From Rhynchopus euleeides (taxonomy: Eukaryota; Euglenozoa; Diplonemea; Diplonemida; Diplonemidae), in NCBI GenBank assembly GCA_963210315.1, contig OY723282.1, positions 992,001 through 1,056,000 on the forward strand: DNA of 64,000 bases, in the 5' to 3' direction. Shown piece by piece: positions 56,877 through 64,000 of the stretch. Made by a program: the position numbers and the translations under genes. Within the stretch, counting starts at the first letter, position 1; every line of letters starts with the position of its first letter. The notes beneath the pieces are model-generated. The model did not search any database. It was not told where the DNA came from and was given only the letters and a program-made list of their open reading frames with translations.

Positions 56877-57629
56877 ATGAGCAAGAGAACGGCAACCACA
56901 ACACCGACGCGCAACAGCAAGCGGACGAAGAGCGGAGATCTGGGGAAGGAGGATGAGCGGCATGAAAGCCAGCTGCAGCAGCTTGTGGAGGACTTTGTGG
57001 CCCTGTACACCACCAGGAAGACGGGGGAGGTGTTAAAACACACGGTGTTGAAGGAGAATGCTGCAGAAGGTGCTGGTGACCACCATCCCCCCCTCAAGAC
57101 TGGAGTGATAACAAAGGTGCTGAAACACAAATACGATGCACTGGCTTCCTACAAGTCGCTGAAGGATGTTTCCGGCGACCTGTACACGGTTCGGATCGAA
57201 GGAAACCGTGAGATGGCCATCCACGGCATCGCGCTGAAGCCCTTCCCCACGCCAACGCAGAAGAAGTCGGAGGGTTTCGCGCGCCTCAAGCTGGTGGTGG
57301 AGGACCTGGACAGCATGGATATGGTCAAGATGTACAAGGCATCGGCACAAGCCTCCACATCCGAGACGCGTCCGAAGCATAAGGCAGTGGCGGCGGTGGC
57401 GGCGCTGCAGCACATCGTTGTGGGCGTGCACGACCAGGAGACCGGGCGCTACTATAGCGTCATCGTCGAGAATGGCTTCACCAAGCTGGTGACGGCGACG
57501 CTGGAAGGGGTGCAGGTCGACTACACCTTCTACAGGGACCGTCCTTCGGACCAGTGTGAGCCAGGTGAATACAGCGGCTCGCTCGTTGTGCCGCCTCCGC
57601 ATTTTGTGGATTCAAGCAGAAATCGGTGA
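56877..57629 (+). CDS. Unrecognised protein, first gene or exon of the CACGG element
   Basis: 250 residues from the ATG at 56877. The N-terminus is basic with a likely nuclear signal (SKRTATTTPTRNSKRTKSG), then a helical region, then a beta-rich part (YTVRIEGNREMAIHGIALKPF, RYYSVIVENGFTKLVTATLEG). I recognise no family. A 55-bp GT-AG segment (GTGAATACAG to TTCAAGCAG, about 57565-57619) would remove the last ~18 codons and join this frame to EIGEIIRQHRAELGMSLRDC of the next one. So it may be exon 1 of the transposase rather than a separate gene. Spliced cDNA would decide. Confidence 0.6.
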   Translation: MSKRTATTTPTRNSKRTKSGDLGKEDERHESQLQQLVEDFVALYTTRKTGEVLKHTVLKENAAEGAGDHHPPLKTGVITKVLKHKYDALASYKSLKDVSGDLYTVRIEGNREMAIHGIALKPFPTPTQKKSEGFARLKLVVEDLDSMDMVKMYKASAQASTSETRPKHKAVAAVAALQHIVVGVHDQETGRYYSVIVENGFTKLVTATLEGVQVDYTFYRDRPSDQCEPGEYSGSLVVPPPHFVDSSRNR

Positions 57630-57936
57630 AATCATTCGACAACACAGGGCAGAGTTGGGCATGTCTCTGCGCGACTGTGAACGGCTGGGCTCACTCGTTC
57701 GCAGAGAGACAGGGATCTCGATGGGGCTTTCATACCCCCTCCTCGTAAAGCATGAAGCTTCCCTCCGGCTGATGACGCCCTCTCTGCTGGGGAACATGCG
57801 GGGGTGCCTCGAGTTTCTGCTGAGGGCTTTCCCATCCGCTCGGGTCGCCCCCCACCAACAGTCATGGTCACGGGTGATGGCTACACACCCGGTAGCCTTC
57901 AAGGAAAGAGCAGGCAGCGACTGGCAATCGCATTGA
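57620..57936 (+). CDS. Middle segment of the transposase-like gene
   Basis: Frame 1 segment reading IRQHRAELGMSLRDCERL and MGLSYPLLVKHEASLRLM, open to 57936. It leads into the frame-0 core through a C run (about 57846-57852) where an indel or shift of one base would link the two. Charged and helix-rich; probably a DNA-binding or linker region. No family recognised. Confidence 0.4.
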
Positions 57937-58589
57937 CTGACGGGATCACCGCGTCCCGCTTTCTGACAGTGTGTGACCGCCACAAGCCCCTGTTCTACGA
58001 ATGGTGGATGCTCCATGCCTTGGGGCAGATTGTGGCAGTTCAGAAGGGGACCTTCACGAAGGGGCCTTGCTCCTTTTCCATCACCCAGTTCCGGCTTGGG
58101 GGTGACCACTTAGAGTTGTGGTCACTCTTCAAAGGTGTAGGTGGGACAGGGCATCGTTCTGCCTTCTGCCTTACAGGAATCGACGAGCGTTTGGAGTACC
58201 TGCATGACTGCCACCGCTGTAGTATCCAAGAGATGGATGCCGCAGGATTCACTTGTAGCATCGCTTCAAAATTCTCGAATCCTGTCTACACCGTGACGCC
58301 CCCCCTTCACGACACGAAAGGTGTCATGCGCCTCATTCTACGTACGCTGCTGGGATCAAAAGTGGTGGAGGAAACCATCCTTGGAAAAGTGGGCAAAAAT
58401 TTCACTGGGAAGCACGCAAGAGAGATACTCGCTGCTTTGAAGGCCATCACCGTGGGGAATCAGCGGACATTGTGCTGCGCAATGCAATCGCTGATCTTCT
58501 TCCGCGACCAAGACATACCAGTGCGATACTTCTCAACAGGTTCCTGCCGCAAAGAGTTTCTATTCGCTGTGATCAGCATCATGTGCTGA
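57804..58589 (+). CDS. Transposase-like core (possible DDE/RNase H fold), unclassified
   Basis: The frame contains PTVMVTGDGYTPGS, RLAIALTDG, FRLGGDHLELWSLFKGVG, FCLTG with nearby CHRC, and TPPLHDTKGVMRLILRTLLG. A D-G pair, then G-D-x-x-x-L-x-x-L-x-G followed by Cys/His, then P-L-H-D-x-K-G is the order seen in several large eukaryotic DDE transposases (CACTA and related unclassified families). The candidate acidic residues are the D of TGDG, the D of GGDH and the D of LHDTKG; their assignment is inference. The first Met at 57804 is probably internal to a longer protein. The frame ends at 58589 after continuing sense is taken up by another frame at about 58480. Confidence 0.5.
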   Translation: MPRVSAEGFPIRSGRPPPTVMVTGDGYTPGSLQGKSRQRLAIALTDGITASRFLTVCDRHKPLFYEWWMLHALGQIVAVQKGTFTKGPCSFSITQFRLGGDHLELWSLFKGVGGTGHRSAFCLTGIDERLEYLHDCHRCSIQEMDAAGFTCSIASKFSNPVYTVTPPLHDTKGVMRLILRTLLGSKVVEETILGKVGKNFTGKHAREILAALKAITVGNQRTLCCAMQSLIFFRDQDIPVRYFSTGSCRKEFLFAVISIMC

Positions 58590-58942
58590 TTTTCTTGTTG
58601 GAGTGGGCAAATCCCGGGATCACTCGCTCGGCATATGCTCATTCTCTCGAACACTGGTTTGATGAGCAGGATGCGCACAGGGTCACCGTCTCCGACGAGC
58701 TCTTCGAACAGGGCAACGGTGAGCGCAAGAGGTGGACACGTGGGGGATCCCCGCAGACGATGGAGCGTGATCTGCAGATCTATGAACTGAAACAGAAACA
58801 CTTGACGGATGAAAATACCGTGCGCAAAGAGCCCCCACTGACTCCTACCATCGGCGAGCGGCCCCAAATATTATCTTACGATTCCATGCGCCTGTGCAGG
58901 TGTGTGATCACTCACAATGATACGTGGCTCAAGTATCATTAG
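58472..58942 (+). CDS. C-terminal continuation of the transposase-like gene
   Basis: Frame 2 segment with ILLNRFLPQRVSIRCDQHH, WANPGITRSAYAHSLEHWFD and ERDLQIYELKQKHLTDENTV. It overlaps the end of the core frame, so a frameshift or small intron is needed. A 41-bp GT-AG segment (GTGTGATC to CATTAG, about 58901-58941) would join it in frame to the next segment at LVVRLDKLGLG. Confidence 0.4.
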   Translation: MLRNAIADLLPRPRHTSAILLNRFLPQRVSIRCDQHHVLIFLLEWANPGITRSAYAHSLEHWFDEQDAHRVTVSDELFEQGNGERKRWTRGGSPQTMERDLQIYELKQKHLTDENTVRKEPPLTPTIGERPQILSYDSMRLCRCVITHNDTWLKYH

Positions 58943-59379
58943 CTGCTCGTCAATTGGTGGTCCGCTTGGACAAACTTGGCCTCGGGTCACATGTGCGCCG
59001 CAGAGATGGTCACGGACAAACATTTCAGGCAGAACCCGGCAACAACGGCGATGTTTTCCTGGTTTGCATCTGTGACGAAGAACCCTGGGAGGTGACGGAG
59101 GTGACGCCCCCTGCACAAGGAACCACCGACGGGGAGGAGGCTGGTGATGGCGGCAACCTTGCGAGTGACGGCAATAGCGGCGAGGCTGGTGATGATGATG
59201 ATGATGGCGACGAGACATCCGCCACAGAAGAGTATAGCTGCGTTGTTTGCCCTGACAAGAGCTTCGCGCGGGTTTACGGGCTCTACGCCCACTACGACGG
59301 GCAACACCGGCCGAGGGCGCAGTGTGAATGTCGAGTGTCTTGCCCCTTGTGTGAGAACGGTGTTCAAAAGTGGACTTAG
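58942..59379 (+). CDS. Acidic, zinc-finger C-terminal segment
   Basis: Reads ARQLVVRLDKLGLG, then an acidic Gly/Asp stretch (GEAGDDDDDGDETS), then a C2H2-like finger: YSCVVCPDKSFARVYGLYAHYDGQH, with further Cys pairs (CECRVSCPLCENG). It likely belongs to the transposase-like protein as a DNA-binding tail. A second isolated finger (TTCPVCLQEFASQELRDRH) lies in frame at about 60294-60377, separated by the nested repeat DNA. Confidence 0.45.
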   Translation, partial: AARQLVVRLDKLGLGSHVRRRDGHGQTFQAEPGNNGDVFLVCICDEEPWEVTEVTPPAQGTTDGEEAGDGGNLASDGNSGEAGDDDDDGDETSATEEYSCVVCPDKSFARVYGLYAHYDGQHRPRAQCECRVSCPLCENGVQKWT

Positions 59380-59408
59380 CCAACACGCCCTCTACGTCCA
59401 GTGTTGAA

Positions 59409-59517
59409 ATATACGTATAATACGTATACGTATATATACGTATATATACGTATATATACGTATATATACGTATATATACGTATATATACGTATATATACG
59501 TATATATACGTATACGT
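59409..59517. repeat. TATATACG microsatellite
   Basis: About 12 tandem copies of the 8-mer TATATACG. Shorter relatives (ACGTATATATACG, ACGTATTATACG) lie at 60165-60235 and 60745-60815. Confidence 0.95.
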
Positions 59518-59561
59518 GGCCCCCTCAGAATACCCTGGTTTTCGGCCTTTTTGTTGGTACC

Positions 59562-59752
59562 TAGGGTACCCCGAGAGAATGTCACCCCCCTCGAGGGCCC
59601 AGGGCCGAGGGGGGGGTGACATTCTTCCCAGCCGCTACACAGGGCAACCGTTGAAGAACGTCACCCCCTCTGTACAGGGTGGCCGTTGGAGAATGTCACC
59701 CCCCAAGCGGAGGCCGAGGGGGGGGGGGGTGACATTCTCTCGGGGTACCCTA
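59562..59752. mobile_element. Small fold-back element (TA|GGGTACCCC), nested
   Basis: TAGGGTACCCCGAGAGAATG followed by TCACCCCCC at 59562-59592 is mirrored at 59717-59752. The interior repeats the GAA(T/C)GTCACCCCC word several times in both orientations. It has the same TA|GGG boundary as the larger fold-back elements and sits inside the CACGG element. Confidence 0.85.
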
Positions 59753-60727
59753 GGTACTCCGTGGGAAGGCTTTAGTCATCCCCCAATCACCTCTCACGCC
59801 CGTTCCCATCACCCTGCAGCCTTGACGTGCGCACAAGATGGCAAGGTGACCGACGGTACCGGTACCGTTGGTCACCTTGCCACAGGCTCAGCCTGTACAG
59901 TACCCTCCTCACTGCAATATATGCCTGAGGAGGGGAAGAAGCAGAAGTGGGCGGAGGCGTGGGTCGTGGAGGACCTGGCGGGGGAAGGGTTGATGACGTT
60001 ATACATTCGTGTTTTTGTGGGCGGTGTAGCGAAGTGCAGTGCACATTTCTTGGCGAGGGTGGTGTCAGGGTTTGCCCCGGCACCGCCAAGAAGGAGCAGG
60101 TGTACCATGCCTTCCTCAAAGAGCCCATTGGGCTCGGGTATCCGCCACCGCCCGAGCACCGCGTATACTACGTATATATACGTATTTTAGGGTATAATAC
60201 GCGACGTATATATACGTATATATACTCGATACGTAGCGGGGGGTCAGGGTATATTACAACACTGTCTACGTCCACCAGGATGAGCTGGACATCACGACCT
60301 GCCCTGTGTGTCTGCAGGAGTTTGCTTCACAAGAACTGAGGGATAGGCACATGTCGGACGAACACCCTGCAGTCTGAAAAAACGAGACTCGTCGTCGGCA
60401 CAAAATACAATCAGTCCACTCGATCCGATCTCGACAGCTGTTGCATTGCACTCCCACCGTTTGCTGGTCATTTCTCCCCCCTCCTTGCCACTCCGCTTGC
60501 CAAAAAACCCCCCCTCACAGTGTAGAGTATGAAGGAAACCGCGGAGATGACAAGTGGCACATGTCATTTACATGTAAAATTACAAGTACCACTTGTAAAA
60601 GTTACAAGTGGCACTTGTAATTTTACAAGTGGTACTTGTAATTTTACAAGTGGCACTTGTAACCATTTTTCACTTGTAATTTTACATGTAAAACCACTTG
60701 TAATGTAATTTACTTCAGCGCCGTGTG

Positions 60728-61231
60728 TGCTATACGTTCCACCCCCCCAGCGTATAACGTATTATACGTATTATACGTTGAGCGTATTATACGTTAAAAT
60801 ACGTATTATACGTTCAGGCAATACTGCACAGGCATCCACGATGCGACTCACACCGGACGCCCACGATGCCCCCCACACCCAGGGGAATTCTTATATGCGA
60901 ACCCGATGGGTAGCCCCGCAGAACTGGGGGGAGAGGTTTTTTTTCAAGCACACCGAGTGCCGTCAGCTCTGTGGTGTGCTCTCCACTGCCACACGCAACA
61001 CACACCCACACACACACACCCACACCCACACACACGCCCAACCTCTCCCTCAAGATCTACACGAGGGGGGTGTGCTGGTGTGGGACGAGGAGTCCACCTC
61101 ACCCACGACACCCTTCTCCCCCCACCCTGCCGTGCGAAGCATTGCGAGGCGGTGCTGTGGGTGACTTTGCCTTTGCTTTCACTCCCTGCAACCAAACCCC
61201 CCCACCCCCACCCCGCCCCCCTGCCGTGCGG
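60728..61231. other. Intergenic, upstream of the LRR gene
   Basis: Contains ACGTATTATACG repeats (60745-60815), a CA-rich tract (60995-61045), and the poly-C motif (61160-61210: GTGACTTTGC, TTTCACTCCC, then CAACCAAACCCCCCC), which ends about 22 bp before the ATG. Confidence 0.6.
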
Positions 61232-62398
61232 ATGGAGCTCGCCATTGCCGCGCTGCGGAGGGGGAGCCGGCATCTCAACCTCGTCGCGTTTGACAGAGGG
61301 CACAGCGGGGGGGAGCTGTTCAGCCACGAGCTGCAGCGCGACAGGCCTGTCACGGAGGATGAAGATGCCGTCGGGGCGGACCGCGAGATTGCGGCGCACG
61401 AATATGCGGTTGGGGAGGAGGGGAGCGTGGCTGTTGCGAAGCACATTGCGCTTTCGAAATCCCTCACGCAGCTGACGCTGCATGGCAACAGCGTGTCGGG
61501 CGACGCGCCGCACGACGGGCCACGCTCCATATCAGAGAGAGGCGTCGAGGCGCTGTGCCAGGCGCTGCACCAAAACACATCCGTCACATCGCTCTCCATC
61601 CTCAGCCTCACTCTGCCGCAGCGCTCTGTGCAATGCGTGTCTGAGGCAGTCCGGCAACACCCCATGCTGGTCCGACTATCCCTCGTCAACGCCGGGCTCG
61701 ACATGGAGCACTGCTCCTACCTATCGGATGCGCTCCGCCTCAACACGCTGACCGACCTCGATGTTTCGCGCAACGACATCTCCGGCGCAGGAGCAGAGCT
61801 CCTCTGCGCGGGGCTCCGTGAGAACAAATCGCTGCAGAGCATCACCCTCGACAACGCGGGCATCACACCCAACGGGGCGAAGGCGGTTGCGATTGTGCTG
61901 ATCCACCACCCGTGTCTGGCGAGCCTCTCGCTGCGCTCCAACACCCTGGGGGACAAGGGTGCCGATGCGCTGTCGGAAGGGCTCCGGGTGAACTCGGTGC
62001 TGACCTCGCTCGACCTGGCGATGAACCGCATCGGCGATGTAGGGTGCGTCTGCCTCAGCGAGGCCCTGCAGGGGCAGCGGAAGCTGACCTCGCTCAACCT
62101 GCGGAACAACCGTGTGTATAGCGCGGGGGGGTGTAGCCTTGCGGAGGTGGTGGCGCAGGGGTCGCTGTCTGCGCTGAACCTTGAGCTGAACTTCATCCAC
62201 GACGAGGGGATTGCGGTGTTGGTGAAGGCGGCGCAGGCGGCCCCCTCGCTGACGTGCCTCGACATATCGGGGAACCCCTCCGAGCAGGACTGCAGCGCGT
62301 CGCTGCAAAACCTCCTCCTCTCCAGGCAGCAGAAGCTTGCGGCGTCGCTGTCCGCAGCGCGGTGTGACGATGATGCCGCGCAGGCTGATGCAGTTTAG
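61232..62398 (+). CDS. Ribonuclease-inhibitor-type leucine-rich repeat protein
   Basis: 388 residues, intronless. After ~75 residues of charged N-terminus the protein is a run of ~28-residue RI-like LRRs: LTQLTLHGNSVSG, LVRLSLVNAGLD, LTDLDVSRNDISGAGAELL, LQSITLDNAGITPNGAKAV, LASLSLRSNTLGDKGADAL, LTSLDLAMNRIGDVGCVCL, LTSLNLRNNRVYSAGG, LSALNLELNFIHDEGIAVL, LTCLDISGNPS. This is the NLRC3/Ran-GAP style of LxxLxLxxNxIxxxGAxxL. No NACHT, kinase or membrane segment is present, so it is probably a soluble protein-binding scaffold. The ATG lies just after the C-rich motif also found before the DUF4116 gene. Confidence 0.9.
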   Translation: MELAIAALRRGSRHLNLVAFDRGHSGGELFSHELQRDRPVTEDEDAVGADREIAAHEYAVGEEGSVAVAKHIALSKSLTQLTLHGNSVSGDAPHDGPRSISERGVEALCQALHQNTSVTSLSILSLTLPQRSVQCVSEAVRQHPMLVRLSLVNAGLDMEHCSYLSDALRLNTLTDLDVSRNDISGAGAELLCAGLRENKSLQSITLDNAGITPNGAKAVAIVLIHHPCLASLSLRSNTLGDKGADALSEGLRVNSVLTSLDLAMNRIGDVGCVCLSEALQGQRKLTSLNLRNNRVYSAGGCSLAEVVAQGSLSALNLELNFIHDEGIAVLVKAAQAAPSLTCLDISGNPSEQDCSASLQNLLLSRQQKLAASLSAARCDDDAAQADAV

Positions 62399-62465
62399 GG
62401 GGGTCTGTTCTGGTGTGGGTGTGGGGTGTAGGGGGTGCCCGGGTGAGCTCGTCGGCGGAGATAAC

Positions 62466-62562
62466 TAAGTTGTCTGACGAGTGGACTAACGGGTGATATG
62501 CCTAACGAGTGGCCACGGGGGATTGCCCTTTAATGTGCCACTCGTCGGATAACTCGTTAGAT
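62466..62562. repeat. Inverted repeat downstream of the LRR gene
   Basis: AGTTGTCTGACGAGTGG is mirrored by CCACTCGTCGGATAACT with two changes, about 55 bp apart. CTAACGAGTGG-like words also occur between the arms. It could form a transcript-end hairpin or be a tiny TIR element. Confidence 0.6.
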
Positions 62563-62776
62563 AGCAGCTAGAGTGTGCAGCGCAAGGGGGGTGCGCGCGT
62601 GTCCCAGATTTTTGTTGGGGTGGCTTTACAGCCAGCCCTGCTGGGGTGTGGTGGTGTTGCAACTGGGCAGCAAGGCCTCAGGCGGCACAAGGAACACGGT
62701 GGTGCGCTGTCCCGCTCCGTTCTCGGTCATCCAATGCAGTGCGTTCATTCATTTTGTTTCACGCGTTCGACACATT

Positions 62777-62910
62777 CATGCCACTTCACAGTGCCTCAAC
62801 ACAGCCTTGAGACAGCGAGTGAGCGCTCAACAAAAAAGTGTAGTCCGGAACTGTTCTGCCCAGTTGCTGGACAGGGTGTCCTCTGTAAAGCGAAAAGAGT
62901 AAGATTTCTG
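62777..62910 (+). repeat. Dispersed ~135-bp repeat, copy 2
   Basis: See 38633-38768. This copy lies about 135 bp upstream of the aminotransferase start codon. Confidence 0.8.
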
Positions 62911-63044
62911 CACCTGCTTTGCACACAGGTGGGCTGTGAGGCACACGGGGGTCAAACCCACTCAGAATGTGTGGTGCGTCACTCCACATTCACCCACCCA
63001 CCCACCCACCATCCCAGGCACATTTCTACACAAAGAAAGTCGCC

Positions 63045-64000
63045 ATGCGTCGCTCTGCTGCAAACACCCTGCGCGCGCTCCAGCGCCGCTCTGGGCACAG
63101 CGACACGTTCCGCGCGAGCGAGCTGACCGTGACGAAGTCCGATGCGTATGCCCTTGTGCCAACTGTGTTCTGGCGGGGAGGTTGCTTTGGAAGAAAGCTT
63201 TGTTGTGCGGCGACTATAAAAATATCTGCCAACTGATCGACCAATGCCACACCGTCTTTTTTGCACCCACTTCTCAACGCCCCCAGCACATGGCCACACC
63301 ACCTTGGAACCGCACCTTTCCACACTTTCCCTACTACTGTCAGTGTACACCACAGCACAACATACGGGGCACAGGCCCTGCCTGCTACAGACCAGCAAGC
63401 GCCAGCCAACCACCTTTCCCCCCCACGGATCCAACACGACGTGACACCCCCTGCCACACGACACGGACACACGATTGCCCCTCCCACATCCTCCCTGCTA
63501 CAGCCCCGTGGAGCTGCCGCCCCTGGAGAACCTCCAGTTCGGCAAGGTGTTCTCCAACCACATGCTGGAGGTGGACTGGACGCTGGCTGGCGGGTGGGGC
63601 GCGCCCCGCATCGTGCCGTACGGCGACCTGACCCTGTCGCCCGCCGCGTCCTCCCTGCACTACTCCCTGCAGTGCTTCGAGGGCATGAAGGCGTACAGGC
63701 GTGATTCGGGCGAGGTCCTCCTCTTCCGGCCTGACAAGAACGCGGAGCGGATGAACCGCTCTGTGGGCCGCCTCGCTCTGCCCAACTTCGACAACGAGGA
63801 GTTCGTCAACGTCCTGAAGGAGCTGGTGAAGGTCGACAAGGAGTGGATCCCCCAGCAGAAGGGCTACTCGCTGTACATCCGCCCCACCGTCATCTCCACC
63901 GACGTGTGCCTCGGCGTGGCCCCTGCGGCCGCCGCGAAGCTCTTCATCATCACGTGCCCTGTGGGTCCCTACTACAAGGATGGCTTCAAGCCTGTCTCCC
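63045..64000 (+). CDS. Branched-chain amino acid aminotransferase, 5' part, one intron
   Basis: Exon 1 (63045-63145) encodes MRRSAANTLRALQRRSGHSD then TFRASELTVTKSD: an Arg/Ser/Ala-rich, mitochondrial-type presequence and the start of the enzyme. The intron 63146-63503 (358 bp, GTATGC...CTACAG) joins it in frame to exon 2, PVELPPLENLQFGKVFSNHM, LEVDWTLAGGWGAPRI, SSLHYSLQCFEGMKAYR, FRPDKNAERMNRS, LYIRPTVIST and FIITCPVGPYY. These are standard class IV (PLP-dependent) BCAT motifs. The enzyme interconverts Leu, Ile and Val with their 2-keto acids using glutamate/2-oxoglutarate. The PLP lysine lies beyond the window edge, so the gene is cut off at 64000. Confidence 0.92.

Larger units (their letters stand above)
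56561..60725 (+). mobile_element. CACGG-ended DNA transposon, 4.17 kb, candidate new family
   Basis: CACGGCGCTGAAGTAA at 56561-56576 is mirrored exactly at 60710-60725. Both ends continue as ~165-195 bp of mirrored ACAAGTGG, ACATGTAA and GCCACTTGTAA words, the kind of clustered subterminal sites transposases bind. TG flanks both sides (56559-56560, 60726-60727), consistent with a 2-bp duplication. Inside lie a 250-residue gene, a transposase-like gene in several frames, zinc-finger segments, a TATATACG microsatellite and a nested fold-back element (59562-59752). A CAC start and short duplication recall CACTA elements, but the ends do not read CACTA. Confidence 0.8.

Overview
The window looks like the genome of a GC-rich microbial eukaryote (protist or alga) that is heavily loaded with mobile DNA. 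The host genes encode eukaryotic proteins: a secreted astacin-type metalloprotease with EGF-like and Cys-rich modules, a ubiquitin-like/DUF4246/ankyrin fusion, DUF4116 repeats, a ribonuclease-inhibitor-type LRR protein, and a branched-chain aminotransferase with a transit-like N-terminus and a 358-bp GT-AG intron. No Shine-Dalgarno-led operons, tRNA or rRNA genes were seen. I cannot place the organism more precisely from sequence alone.

Layout. 1-13.7 kb has no intact gene. It contains a ~350-bp duplication, a hAT-like element with a perfect 8-bp target duplication (7237-8273) and a decayed reverse transcriptase/RNase H on the minus strand (12.2-12.9 kb). 13.7-22.1 kb is a satellite of 41-bp units, about 195 copies in two sequence classes, broken once by a 356-bp insert. 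22.1-30 kb is again mostly decayed, with an RT fragment at 24.3-24.7 kb, a 1.04-kb TIR element (26655-27692) and acidic ORF remnants. 30064-32449 is a 2.4-kb TIR element (5-bp duplication TACAT) carrying an unrecognised gene. 32759-35497 is the DUF4246 fusion gene. 35657-37672 holds two adjacent giant palindromes.

39945-44661 is a structurally complete tyrosine-recombinase (DIRS/PAT-like) retrotransposon with split direct repeats A1...B1-A2-B2 that are identical by eye. It has the gene order gag, tyrosine recombinase, RT-RNase H, and an RT active site reading VDN rather than YxDD. A second hAT-like element follows (44786-45977), then the astacin gene (47078-49816).

A Ubl/DUF4116 gene (51858-54834) is split by an 831-bp insertion with a 19-bp target duplication. 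Two fold-back elements (54938-56528) precede a 4.17-kb element (56561-60725). That element starts CACGG, has ACAAGTGG/ACATGT-rich inverted ends, and encodes an unclassified transposase-like protein plus accessory and zinc-finger reading frames. The LRR gene (61232-62398) and the 5' part of the aminotransferase gene (63045-end) close the window.

The main discoveries concern mobile DNA: a TE family with CACGG ends and a probable 2-bp TG duplication; fold-back elements bounded by TA|GGG; a TGGTRTG family inserting at TACAY; and one 20-24-bp core motif whose eight copies all lie inside four TIR elements of different families.
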